NCBI GenBank assembly: GCA_000963575.1
Contig: CP011077.1
Coordinates: 4,216,001-4,280,000 of the forward strand
Direction: 5' to 3'
From: Klebsiella michiganensis
GTDB taxonomy: Bacteria; Pseudomonadota; Gammaproteobacteria; Enterobacterales; Enterobacteriaceae
DNA length: 64,000 nt
Below are positions 8,382 through 16,744 of this stretch, one piece after another. The notes beneath the pieces are model-generated. The model searched no databases, was not told where the DNA came from, and saw only the letters and a list, made by a program, of their open reading frames with translations. A program made the translations under genes and the position numbers. Position 1 is the first letter of the stretch, and the number at the start of each line of letters is the position of its first letter.

Positions 8382-9055
8382 CGACGGCGGTCGGCGCAGG
8401 CCACAATGTCCGGCTTCGCCATAATGGTTTTTTCCACGCCGAAACGCGTGATATTCAGCATGGCGTTGCCGATGTCGATAATCGATAAAAATCGCTTGCC
8501 GGTAGTGGCGCTGATAAGACGCATTACCGGGGCAATAACGGTATACAGGAGCCGGTAAGCCGGCGTTCGGGACTGCACTTCCGGCGTCGGCAAAATAACC
8601 GCCGGACGGAAGATAGCGGCCTTGCCAGGGAATAACGCCAGCAATGCGTTTTCCACTTCACCCCGCACCCGGGCCCACATCTGCGAGCTTTTCCCGCTAT
8701 TGTCTGCCCCCGCTCCGGAGACATAAATAAACTTCATCTGCGGACTGCGGGCTTTGAGCTGTTCCGCCACCCGCAGCGTCATGTCGTAAGTGACCCGCCG
8801 ATATGCAGCCTCGCTGACGCCGGAGGAGCTGATCCCGGCGCAGAAGAAACACGCATCCACATCGCTGAATAGCGGGTCTGTCGCGTCGAACGTCAGCAGG
8901 TCGCCGCTCACCACGTAACGAAGACGGGGATCGTGCTCGCCCTCAGGCTGTTTCCTGACGAGCAGTATAATGTCGCTCACGTCTTTTGCCGCCAGGCTCG
9001 CCAGCAGAACACCCTGCCCGACCATGCCGCCGGAACCTACAATCACAATTTTCAT
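8378..9055 (-). CDS. NAD(P)-binding Rossmann-fold oxidoreductase (atypical SDR)
   Basis: The 225-aa protein begins with the dinucleotide-binding motif VIVGSGGMVGQGV (an extended GxxGxxG) and continues with FIYVSGAGADNSGKSS and FRPAVILP, the pattern of atypical short-chain dehydrogenases of the NAD(P)H-binding/HTATIP2-like group. The canonical YxxxK is not obvious, so catalysis is uncertain. Its stop overlaps that of the TetA-like gene by four bases. It is downstream of a minus-strand group of an SDR, a TetR regulator and a broken SDR and may be co-transcribed with them, although a GGCCACC hairpin (9086-9104) lies in the gap. Confidence 0.8.
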   Translation of the reverse strand: MKIVIVGSGGMVGQGVLLASLAAKDVSDIILLVRKQPEGEHDPRLRYVVSGDLLTFDATDPLFSDVDACFFCAGISSSGVSEAAYRRVTYDMTLRVAEQLKARSPQMKFIYVSGAGADNSGKSSQMWARVRGEVENALLALFPGKAAIFRPAVILPTPEVQSRTPAYRLLYTVIAPVMRLISATTGKRFLSIIDIGNAMLNITRFGVEKTIMAKPDIVACADRRR

Positions 9056-9113
9056 GCGCCCTCTCTGGCCGATGCTTTATGTGTCGGCCACCTTTTCGGT
9101 GGCCGCTCTGGTA

Positions 9114-10033
9114 TCAATTTAGTAGATCTGCCGTCAGATCCCACAGGCGCGCGGCGTTAGCTTTATCCAGCGCCCAGCCGGCCACCACGGAAAACTCGGC
9201 CATGCGGTCCCCGCTGGTACGGGTAATCAACTCCGCCTCGTTACAGTCGGCAAAATAACGCCCACCAATGCCTTCCAGATCCGGTAGCGTGGCAACCATT
9301 ATTGATGTGGCGGCCCCTTGCTGGGCGCTTTTCCACAAATGTTCCGGGACCGGCAACTCACCGGAGTGGCGCTGCAGATTAGATTTAATTGCGCCGGGCA
9401 TGACTGCATTAACGAAAATGCCATCCTCAAGCCAGCGTCGGGAAGCTTCGACGGCGAACAGCACCAGCGCCGTTTTTGACTGTGCATAAGCCGTCCACGG
9501 ATCGTAAGGACGAATGTGGTAATGAATATCATCGAACACAACGGGGCTAAAATGATGCGCGCTGGAGCTAACCATCACGACCCTTGCCCCCCCGCTGTTT
9601 TCAGCGCCTCATGCAGCCCTGTTGTTAAGGCAAAATGGCCAAGATAGTTGGTCGCAAACTGCGCCTCCCAACCTTCGGAAGTGCGGGTTTCTGGCATTGC
9701 CATTACGCCAGCATTATTAATTAAAATATGCAGCGCACCGGACCAGGAAGAAATAAAATCGGCAATAGAACTTCTGTTGGTTAAATCTAAATAGGCAACA
9801 TGAATTTTTTTATTACCGGTGCTTTTAATAATATCTTCGGCCGCCTGTTTACCTGCATCCATATTTCTTACCGCCAGCGTAACCTCAGCGCCAGCGCTCG
9901 CCAGTGCTCTGGCGGTTTCCAGACCAATGCCCGAAGCCGCCCCGGTAACTACCGCGCGCTTAACGCTAAGATCCTGGCCTTTAATAATATCATTGGCGGT
10001 ACTATTAAAATTAAACTGCGTTTTAATGTTCAT
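9114..10033 (-). pseudogene. Short-chain dehydrogenase broken by a frameshift in a G7 tract
   Basis: Two adjacent minus-strand frames (9575-10033 and 9114-9578) form one SDR. The first half has TGAASGIGLETARAL (cofactor motif) and ILINNAGVMAMP; the second begins MVSSSAHHFSP and carries the catalytic YAQSK. The join falls in seven consecutive G residues on the coding strand at about 9587-9593: adding one G would restore ALKTAGGARVVMVSSSAHH, which is what the family requires. As it stands the first frame ends after 152 aa, without the Tyr/Lys pair, so no full enzyme is made. Sequencing error, a fixed mutation or slippage-based switching would all produce this. The intact product would be about 306 aa. 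Confidence 0.8.
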
Positions 10034-10137
10034 ATTTAATCACTCTGAAATTTTAAAAAGGGCGCAACAAAGAGCAGGTGATAAATAAAACACCAGCTCT
10101 TTAAGCTATATTTAATGGGCCAGTAATGGCTTTAACT

Positions 10138-10707
10138 TCAGACGGTAATAGCCCGCCACATCATAGTAAAACCGAGCTGCAGCAATTTCTCTTTGTCTGC
10201 CGGATGCCTGACGATTTGCTCGCTGGTGGCATCAGAAATATTTTGAATAATGGCATAGATAAACGTTTTGCTGTCGGTAACAAACAGCGACTGTTTAATG
10301 GCCTCATCAAACATCTTATCCGCCTGATTTAGCGCCTCCGGCGTGCTGGCGAGCGTTTCCGGGGTAAGCAGATCCGACACCGTCAGCAGCCTGAGAACCT
10401 GCTTTCCTTCAGGATTCTTCAGCGCCCATTCCGTGTAGCCTCGCCAGATGTGTACTATCTGCGTACGGAAGTCGGCATCCTTTGGATAGCCGGCCACCAG
10501 CAGGTCGGACATATCCTGCTTCAGCTTTAAATAGACTTCGTTTAGCAGCTGATCTTTTGTGGGGAAGTAGGTAAACAGCGTGCCTACCGCCACCTCCGCT
10601 CGTTTCGCAATGCTGGCCGTGGTGGCCGACAAACCGCTTTCCGCAATAATCGCCACCGCGGCGTCCAGAAGTGCCGCCTGTTTTTGCGGACTTAGGGGTC
10701 TTGCCAT
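10138..10707 (-). CDS. TetR/AcrR family transcriptional regulator
   Basis: The 189-aa protein has a TetR helix-turn-helix near its start (ALLDAAVAIIAESG, then ATTASIAKRAEVAVGTLFTYFPTKDQL) and a helical effector domain. The start at 10707 (MARPLSP) has GGAG eight bases upstream; the frame extends to 10761 without better support. It lies between two SDR genes on the same strand. An imperfect palindrome at 11733-11750, upstream of the first SDR, is a candidate operator by which it would control the set, itself included. The ligand is unknown, presumably a carbonyl or quinone-like compound given the neighbours. Confidence 0.87.
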   Translation of the reverse strand: MARPLSPQKQAALLDAAVAIIAESGLSATTASIAKRAEVAVGTLFTYFPTKDQLLNEVYLKLKQDMSDLLVAGYPKDADFRTQIVHIWRGYTEWALKNPEGKQVLRLLTVSDLLTPETLASTPEALNQADKMFDEAIKQSLFVTDSKTFIYAIIQNISDATSEQIVRHPADKEKLLQLGFTMMWRAITV

Positions 10708-10803
10708 TCCAGCGTCTCCGGGGTCAATAAAATATCCGGATAGTGTAATAGATTTAGCCACCGGGGTTTCAGCTTTGCTCCCACTTGCGGCGGGAACGGC
10801 ACA

Positions 10804-11655
10804 TTACTCAGGAATAAATCCGGTTTTGCCTTCAATCACCACCGAGGCCGACAGCGCTTTTTGCTCCTCCAGCGACTGCAGGCTCTTCTCATAGCTGCCC
10901 TTGAGGATTTGGAACGCATCCGCACCGAGCGCAGTTCTCAGCGGCGGCTCCGCCTGCTGGCTGAGGGTATAAATAGCATCGGCCATTTTCTGCGGATCAC
11001 CGGCGTTGCTCTCTTCGCCGTGCTCGGCAATCCAGCGGCGCAGCTGCCCCACGGTACCGTTTTTGTAGGCTTCGGACTCTTCCGTCCAGCGTACATTCGC
11101 CTGGAAGTTAGTTTTAATCGAACCTGGCTCGATAATTTGCACCTTGATGTTGAACTCCGCCACTTCCTGCGCGGTACTTTCAGCAAACCCTTCCAGGCCA
11201 TACTTCGCCGTATGGTAGAACGCCCCGCCAGGGAAAGCGACGCGGCCGCCCATGCTGGTGATGTAAATCAGGCGGCCTTGTTTTTTAGCGCGTAAGGCCG
11301 GCAGGAATGCGCGAGTGATGTGCACCGGCGAAAGCAGGTTCAGGGCAAACTGATGCTCAATTTCCTGCTCGGTGAACTCTTCCATCGCCCCGATGATAGC
11401 CCCCCCGGCGTTATTGACGATGACGTCGCTATCGCCGTGCTTTTTGGCGATCTCTGGCAGGCTGGCAAAGTCAGTCACATCCAGTTTTTCAACGATAAGC
11501 TGCGCGGCAAACTGCTGCTGCAGCCCGGCCAGAGCGGCAGGATTACGCACCGCGGCCACAACGGTATTGCCCGCTTCCAGCACGCGGCGGGTCAGCGCCA
11601 GGCCCAGGCCACCGGAAGCTCCGGTGATAAACCACTTTTCAGTTTTAGACGTCAT
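10804..11655 (-). CDS. SDR family oxidoreductase
   Basis: The 283-aa protein is a classical-type short-chain dehydrogenase/reductase: WFITGASGGLGLALTRR binds the cofactor, VIVNNAGGAIIG is the NNAG strand, and the Ser in YITSMGGR and Tyr/Lys in AFYHTAKYG are catalytic. VRNP after strand 2 suggests NADP(H) preference. It is the first gene of the minus-strand group that continues with the TetR gene and the broken SDR. It resembles the plus-strand SDR at 24583-25419 (shared ITSMGG and VRN elements), so the two may be paralogues. The substrate is unknown. Confidence 0.87.
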   Translation of the reverse strand: MTSKTEKWFITGASGGLGLALTRRVLEAGNTVVAAVRNPAALAGLQQQFAAQLIVEKLDVTDFASLPEIAKKHGDSDVIVNNAGGAIIGAMEEFTEQEIEHQFALNLLSPVHITRAFLPALRAKKQGRLIYITSMGGRVAFPGGAFYHTAKYGLEGFAESTAQEVAEFNIKVQIIEPGSIKTNFQANVRWTEESEAYKNGTVGQLRRWIAEHGEESNAGDPQKMADAIYTLSQQAEPPLRTALGADAFQILKGSYEKSLQSLEEQKALSASVVIEGKTGFIPE

Positions 11656-11732
11656 CTTTGTATCCTCGGTTGATAAGCGCGGCGCGTGGCCTGGCGGCTG
11701 TGTGTTGTGAGTGTTGTGGTCAACCCATTAAA

Positions 11733-11750
11733 TGACTGACCACTCACTCA
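11733..11750. promoter_or_regulatory. Candidate TetR operator upstream of SDR operon
   Basis: TGACTGACCACTCACTCA is an imperfect 18-bp palindrome of the form TGA-TGA-N4-TCA-TCA, 78 bp upstream of the SDR start at 11655. The symmetry matches TetR-family sites and the only such regulator in the operon is the gene at 10138-10707. Assignment is inferred from position. Confidence 0.45.
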
Positions 11751-11872
11751 ATTATAAAACTGGCGATTTAATTTGCAATACGTGGGAATGAAATTTATCC
11801 ATCGGTTAGGTGGGAACGAAAACAAAAAGCCTATTTATCAATTTGCTGGAGGGAAATTTTTTTTGATAAGAA

Positions 11873-11890
11873 GGGGCACTCTTCTGCCCC
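11873..11890 (-). terminator. Possible terminator of chemoreceptor gene
   Basis: GGGGCA and TGCCCC form a 6-bp stem with a 6-base loop 14 bp beyond the chemoreceptor stop. In minus-strand sense it is followed by TTCTTATC, only moderately T-rich, so termination would be weak. Confidence 0.4.
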
Positions 11891-11904
11891 AAATCTAAAA
11901 AGTA

Positions 11905-13455
11905 CTATGCGCCGTGCAGCGTAAAGACACGAATGCTGCTCAGCAGCATGCCGGACTGTTCCTTCAGCGAACCGCTGGCCGCGGAGGACTGCTCAACCAG
12001 GGAGGCGTTTTGCTGAGTGGTGGTATCAATCTGCCCCATCGCAGCATTTATTTGCGCGATACCGTCGCTTTGCTCATTACTTGCTCTGGCGATTTCATCC
12101 ACCAGCTGCTGCACGCGGGCAACATTTTCAACGATCTCCTGCATACCTGCGTCCGCTTCTGTCACTAGCTTACGACCATCGGTTATTTTGTTCACCGACG
12201 CGCTAATAATTTCACGAATCTCTTTCGCGGAAGCCGAACTTCTCTGCGCCAGGGTTCTGACTTCCCCTGCCACCACCGCAAAACCACGCCCTTGTTCTCC
12301 CGCTCTGGCAGCCTCAACGGCGGCATTTAATGCCAGGATATTCGTCTGGAAAGCAATACCTTCAATGGCCGTGATGATATCGGTCATCCTGCCTGCATCA
12401 TCATGAATTTCGCCCATTGCATCGGCAACAACATGCATACGTTCGCTGTTAGCCTTTACCATTTCCCCGGACTCATTAAACAGCGTATTAACCCGATGGG
12501 CATTGCTGGCGGTGCTCTTGATGGTCGACGTTAACTGCTCCAGCGTCGCGGCAGTTTGCTCAACGCTGGCAGCCTGTTCCTCTGTTCGCGAGGCCAGATC
12601 CTGGTTACCGGCATCTATTTCATCGGCAGCAAGGGCAATACTTTCCGCCCCGGTGCTGACGTTCCGCACCGTGCTTCCCAGCGAAGTAATCATCTCTTTT
12701 AATGACCGCATGAGTTGTCCTAGTTCGTCCCGGGAATGCACATGCACCTCTGCCGTGAGATCTCCCTGCGCCACCTTGCCGGCCACGTTAACTGCCTGCC
12801 GTAACGGATGCGTAATACTGCGGGTTATATACCAGGCCGTTGCCGCCCCAAGGGCCACACCAAACGCTACCAGCAGCAGCATGAGAAACTCATTATTCCG
12901 GGAGTTAGTCTGGATACTGGTATGCGTGTTGTCGATAAGCTGCTTTTGGAAATCCAGCAGGGCCTGTAGCGCCTGTCTGTATTCTTCGCTTACCGGGATA
13001 AAACGTTCCGAGATATAGGTATCCATGCCCTCATGTTCACTCCGCTCAGCCCGGGCTAACCCCTCAGAACGAACCTGCAAATACTTTTCTCGCACTGGCA
13101 CAAGATTAGCCAGCAGGTGTTTACCGGTTTCTAACGCAATCAGAGACGTGAGCTGAGACTGGACTCGGGTTGTTACCGCCGAATTCTGCGCAATGCTGGC
13201 GAGCAGTTTTTTACGCAGTATTGCATTTTCCGTTCCCATTGCCGCGATAGCGTTCCCGCTGCTTTTATCGACTTGCGCCAGCCATTCCTCGACCAGCCTT
13301 TCTTTGAGCAAATGCTGGTTAATCATCTCATCAACAGCATGGACATTGTTGCGACTGAACAAGCTGGCGCCGATCCCCATCAGAATCATCAACAACAGTA
13401 GCAGGAAAAAACCGCCGCTCAGTCTTACGCCTACACGCAAATTACTTAGTTTCAT
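11905..13455 (-). CDS. Methyl-accepting chemotaxis protein
   Basis: The 516-aa inner-membrane receptor has TM1 at about residues 12-32, a periplasmic four-helix (TarH/Tsr-like) ligand domain to about 190, TM2 at about 192-212, HAMP to about 265, and a cytoplasmic signalling domain. The hairpin tip FQTNILALNAAVEAARAGEQGRGFAVVAGEVRTL (split here as FQTNILALNAAVEAARAGEQ and the following GRGFAVVAGEVRTL) binds CheA/CheW. It ends IRVFTLHGA, so it lacks the C-terminal NWETF-like tether for CheR/CheB that high-abundance receptors carry. The ligand is unknown. The neighbouring receptor at 13723-14886 has the reverse layout, a tether but no sensor domain. Confidence 0.92.
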   Translation of the reverse strand: MKLSNLRVGVRLSGGFFLLLLLMILMGIGASLFSRNNVHAVDEMINQHLLKERLVEEWLAQVDKSSGNAIAAMGTENAILRKKLLASIAQNSAVTTRVQSQLTSLIALETGKHLLANLVPVREKYLQVRSEGLARAERSEHEGMDTYISERFIPVSEEYRQALQALLDFQKQLIDNTHTSIQTNSRNNEFLMLLLVAFGVALGAATAWYITRSITHPLRQAVNVAGKVAQGDLTAEVHVHSRDELGQLMRSLKEMITSLGSTVRNVSTGAESIALAADEIDAGNQDLASRTEEQAASVEQTAATLEQLTSTIKSTASNAHRVNTLFNESGEMVKANSERMHVVADAMGEIHDDAGRMTDIITAIEGIAFQTNILALNAAVEAARAGEQGRGFAVVAGEVRTLAQRSSASAKEIREIISASVNKITDGRKLVTEADAGMQEIVENVARVQQLVDEIARASNEQSDGIAQINAAMGQIDTTTQQNASLVEQSSAASGSLKEQSGMLLSSIRVFTLHGA

Positions 13456-13664
13456 TCTCGTTCCTTAGAAAACCACATCCCAGAGTCCTCCCCGGCGAAT
13501 GCGCGAGGGAATGGCGTGTTTTGTAACCACGTTGTTAACCGATATCGGAGGTAACGTTTTTTTCTGCAGGCAAAAACCAGGGGGGAACGGTCGATAAAGC
13601 AGCATTTGGGTCCGAAACAATCCCTTAATGTGATCCCGATCACAATGAAAAATAATTGAAAAAT

Positions 13665-13700
13665 AAAAGCCCCGGCATATTTATGCGAAGGGGCATTTTA
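13665..13700 (-). terminator. Intrinsic terminator of second chemoreceptor gene
   Basis: GCCCC (13669-13673) pairs with GGGGC (13690-13694), with an inner GCATA/TATGC stem, and in minus-strand sense is followed by TTTTATTTTT. It lies 29 bp beyond the chemoreceptor stop at 13723 and separates the two receptor genes into independent transcripts. Confidence 0.75.
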
Positions 13701-13722
13701 TTTTTTAAGCCAAAGTTAAATG

Positions 13723-14886
13723 TTAAAAAGCCTGCCAGTGTTCCTCTTCTCTTTTTAACGCCCTGCGCGGAGTCAGCTGGGGCGATAAAATTACGCTCGC
13801 CTCATCACTGGCCCCCAGATGCAGGCTGCTGGTTCTTTTTTCCAGCTCGAAAACTTGTTTATTCAGCACTTCTGAAGACCCGGCCAGTTCTTCAACCACC
13901 GCCACATTACCCTGGGTGACTTTTTCCAGTTCGGAGAGCGCCGTTGTAATTTGCTGAATACCTTTTTCCTGTTCATTGGTCGAGATAAAAATATGCCCCA
14001 TCAGCGCGTCGATATTTTCTGAGCCGGAAACTATATCTTTCATATTTTTTTCCGCCTCGGAGACCAGGCTTGCGCCCTGCAGCACATTTTGGTTGGTGAT
14101 ATCAATTAACGACTTAATGTTCTTGGCCGATTCTGAACTTTTATGCGCCAGGTTCCTGACTTCACCGGCCACTACCGCAAAGCCCTTACCGTGCTCACCG
14201 GCGCGGGCTGCTTCCACCGCGGCGTTCAGCGCCAGAATATTGGTCTGGAAGGCAATGCTGTCGATGATGGTAATGATCTCCGTCATCTTGTTGGCACAGT
14301 CGGTTATCGAGGTCATGTTGCTGGTCAGTTTCTGCATCAGGTCGCTGCCGTGGTTAGCCGAACGGTGTGCGCCGCTGGTAATGTTGCTCAGCTCGCGGGT
14401 GCTGTCGGCATTGTTTTTTGTCCCGGCAGAGATCTGTTCCATGCTGGACGCCGTCTGAATCAGCATTGCTGACTGCTGCTCGGTTTTCACCGACAGCGTG
14501 GCGCTTTGGTGTGCGAGGCTTTCAGAGAGTGATTTAGCCGACTGGGAGGATTTGCGAATATCCATTACCAGAGTAGTAATTTCGGCAGAAAGCGTATTTA
14601 TGCCCGGAATTAGTCGACCAGCGCAATTATTACCAAACTCAGGGATATGCACCGATAAATTCCCTGAGTTTATTTCGTCAATGCTCCGCTTAACGTTATT
14701 AATGGGCCGTACAAGATATATCGTCATATACGTCCACAATGAAACAATTAAGGCAACCCAGGCAATATTAAGCATGGCTAAAACAAGCACGCTGGCTGAT
14801 AAAGCAAATGCTAATAAATCTATAACTAAAAAGGATATTGCCAAAAAATAGACAATAACGCTTCGAACGCTTGCATTCTTAAGCAT
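13723..14886 (-). CDS. Methyl-accepting chemotaxis protein without a periplasmic sensor domain
   Basis: The 387-aa protein has two hydrophobic helices back to back (about residues 8-32 and 36-58) with almost no periplasmic loop, then a HAMP-like linker (LVRPINNVKRSIDEINSGNL) and a full signalling domain with the conserved tip SIAFQTNILALNAAVEAARA. It therefore cannot bind a ligand in the periplasm in the usual way; it may sense membrane state, redox or cytoplasmic cues, as Aer-like or energy-taxis receptors do, but no PAS domain is present. The C-terminus EEHWQAF fits the x-W-x-x-F pentapeptide that tethers CheR and CheB. It could assist methylation of tether-less receptors such as its neighbour. 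Confidence 0.9.
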   Translation of the reverse strand: MLKNASVRSVIVYFLAISFLVIDLLAFALSASVLVLAMLNIAWVALIVSLWTYMTIYLVRPINNVKRSIDEINSGNLSVHIPEFGNNCAGRLIPGINTLSAEITTLVMDIRKSSQSAKSLSESLAHQSATLSVKTEQQSAMLIQTASSMEQISAGTKNNADSTRELSNITSGAHRSANHGSDLMQKLTSNMTSITDCANKMTEIITIIDSIAFQTNILALNAAVEAARAGEHGKGFAVVAGEVRNLAHKSSESAKNIKSLIDITNQNVLQGASLVSEAEKNMKDIVSGSENIDALMGHIFISTNEQEKGIQQITTALSELEKVTQGNVAVVEELAGSSEVLNKQVFELEKRTSSLHLGASDEASVILSPQLTPRRALKREEEHWQAF

Positions 14887-15158
14887 AGATAATCCTGTGC
14901 GAGACTTGGGCGGGTATATTATTTATTACCTGGATTTATGGAAAATCCATCTCATAAAATAAATTAGCGTTTAATATCGACATAAGCCAACTGAAAAGAT
15001 TTTAAATCCGCACCTTTCGTTTAAGAGCAGCGCTTTTCTGAATATATCCGTGACGTTACGAGAAAGTCACGTTCACCAGCGCTACATTTAGTAACTTGCA
15101 TTTTGATAGTCACCATGCCAATTTGTCGCCAGATGATAACCAGCCCCCGGACCGATCC

Positions 15159-15701
15159 ATGAAAAATGAACCTCTGTGCAGTGCTCCCTGCCCCATTGCC
15201 CGTAGCCTTGGCCGTATTGGCGATAGCTGGAGCATCATGATCCTGCGGGATGCCCTGGCCGGTTTTACCCGCTTCGATGAGTTTCAGAAGAGCAGCAACG
15301 TGGCGCCCAATATTCTTTCACGCCGCCTGAAAGAGCTGGTTGATGACGGTTTGCTGGAGAAGGTTTGCTACAGCAGCGCGCCGCCGCGCTACGAATATCA
15401 CCTCACCCAGCGCGGGCGCGATTTCCGCATGGTGCTGCTCGCACTGGCGGAATGGGGCAATCGCCATTTCGCGCCCGAGGGACGGCAGATGCAGTTGGTT
15501 GAGCGTGAAACCCAGCGTCCGGTAGAGCCGATCCTCACCGATAAAGAAACCGGCGAGCCGATTGTGCCCGGAAAATACGCCATGGTGCCGGGCCCCGCGG
15601 CCTCACCGATGATGAAGTATCGCCACGACTACCTGCAGCGCAAGCACGCCGGTGATGCCGGGCTTAAATTCCAGCCAGAACCGTACAGAGAACCCCAGTA
15701 A
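15159..15701 (+). CDS. HxlR family winged-helix regulator
   Basis: The 180-aa protein has the HxlR winged helix: CPIARSLGRIGDSWSIMILRD, then RFDEFQKSSNVAPNILSRRLKEL (recognition helix) and the wing YEYHLTQRGRDF. HxlR proteins often sense electrophiles or quinones through an N-terminal cysteine; here two cysteines sit at about residues 7 and 11. I favour ATG 15159; a TTG at 15096 would add 21 residues that are not family-like. The stop overlaps the start of the EmrA-like gene (TAATG), so it heads the operon with the pump and the FabF paralogue and probably autoregulates it. Confidence 0.87.
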   Translation: MKNEPLCSAPCPIARSLGRIGDSWSIMILRDALAGFTRFDEFQKSSNVAPNILSRRLKELVDDGLLEKVCYSSAPPRYEYHLTQRGRDFRMVLLALAEWGNRHFAPEGRQMQLVERETQRPVEPILTDKETGEPIVPGKYAMVPGPAASPMMKYRHDYLQRKHAGDAGLKFQPEPYREPQ

Positions 15702-16744
15702 TGAACACCGCCAATAAGAAAAAATTGATAACGCTTACCGTGCTCGGTGCTGCGGTACTCGCGGCCGCAGGATATGGCGCATGGTGGTGGCAAAGCGGAC
15801 GTTTTATTCAGTCTACTGACGACGCCTACATCGGCGGGGATATCAGCGCTATTTCAACCAAAGTGTCCGGTTACATTCAGCAGATTGCGGTGCAGGACAA
15901 CATGGCGGTGAAAAAAGGCGACCTGCTGATCCGCATTGATGACCGAGACTATCAGGCCGCACTGGCGAAAGCCCTCGGCGAGGTTGCCGCCCAGCAGGCT
16001 GCCCTGGCGGATATCGCCGCCACGCGCCAGCTACAACAGGCGACTATCGAAGGTTCTGCAGCCTCCCTGGCGGCAGCGGCGGCGGCAACGGACAAAACGG
16101 CCAACGACAACCGTCGCTATAACGCCCTGGAAGCCTCAAGCGCGATTTCAGCCCAGATACGTGACAACGCTTCGGCGGATTATCGCCGGGCGCGAGCGGA
16201 ACAAAGCAAAGCCCTGGCCGATAAGGCCGTAGCCCAGCGACAGCTCGCGGTGCTTGATGCCCGTGAAAAGCAAACCCAGGCCGCGCTGGAACAGGCGCAG
16301 GCTAACCTGGCGATGGCGAAGCTGAATCTTAGCTATACCGAAATTCGCGCCCCGTTCGACGGCGTGATAGGCAACCGCCGCGCGTGGACAGGCTCCTTCG
16401 TGACCAGCGGCACGCAGCTGCTCTCGCTGGTGCCTTCCCAGGGGCTTTGGGTCGATGCCAATTTCAAGGAAAACCAGCTGGCGCATATGCGGGCCGGTTT
16501 ACCGGTGACCGTGGTTGCAGACGTGCTGCCAAACCACACCTTTAAAGGACACGTCACCAGCGTCTCCCCGGCGACCGGCTCGCGATTCAGCATACTCCCA
16601 GCGGAAAATGCCACGGGTAACTTCACCAAAATAGTCCAGCGAGTCCCGGTACGGATCGCGCTGGAAGGTGACGGCGCAAAACTGGATGTGCTTCGTCCGG
16701 GGCTGTCGGTCATCGTAACTGTCGATCAAAAGAGCACGCGATGA
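15701..16744 (+). CDS. HlyD-family membrane fusion protein, EmrA-like
   Basis: The 347-aa periplasmic adaptor has one N-terminal membrane anchor (about residues 9-28), then QSTDDAYIGGDISAISTKVSGYI, the signature of EmrA/VceA adaptors, an alanine/glutamine-rich coiled-coil hairpin (about 85-215), the second lipoyl half with LSYTEIRAPFDGVIG, and a beta-barrel domain. It would join the EmrB-like pump encoded next (ATGA overlap) to an outer-membrane TolC channel, forming a tripartite exporter for hydrophobic compounds. No outer-membrane gene is present nearby, so a housekeeping TolC is presumed. Confidence 0.9.
   Translation: MNTANKKKLITLTVLGAAVLAAAGYGAWWWQSGRFIQSTDDAYIGGDISAISTKVSGYIQQIAVQDNMAVKKGDLLIRIDDRDYQAALAKALGEVAAQQAALADIAATRQLQQATIEGSAASLAAAAAATDKTANDNRRYNALEASSAISAQIRDNASADYRRARAEQSKALADKAVAQRQLAVLDAREKQTQAALEQAQANLAMAKLNLSYTEIRAPFDGVIGNRRAWTGSFVTSGTQLLSLVPSQGLWVDANFKENQLAHMRAGLPVTVVADVLPNHTFKGHVTSVSPATGSRFSILPAENATGNFTKIVQRVPVRIALEGDGAKLDVLRPGLSVIVTVDQKSTR

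Noticed and set aside
9086..9104. GGCCACC/GGTGGCC hairpin between the broken SDR and the next gene
   Set aside because: Perfect stem but no T tract; not called as a terminator.
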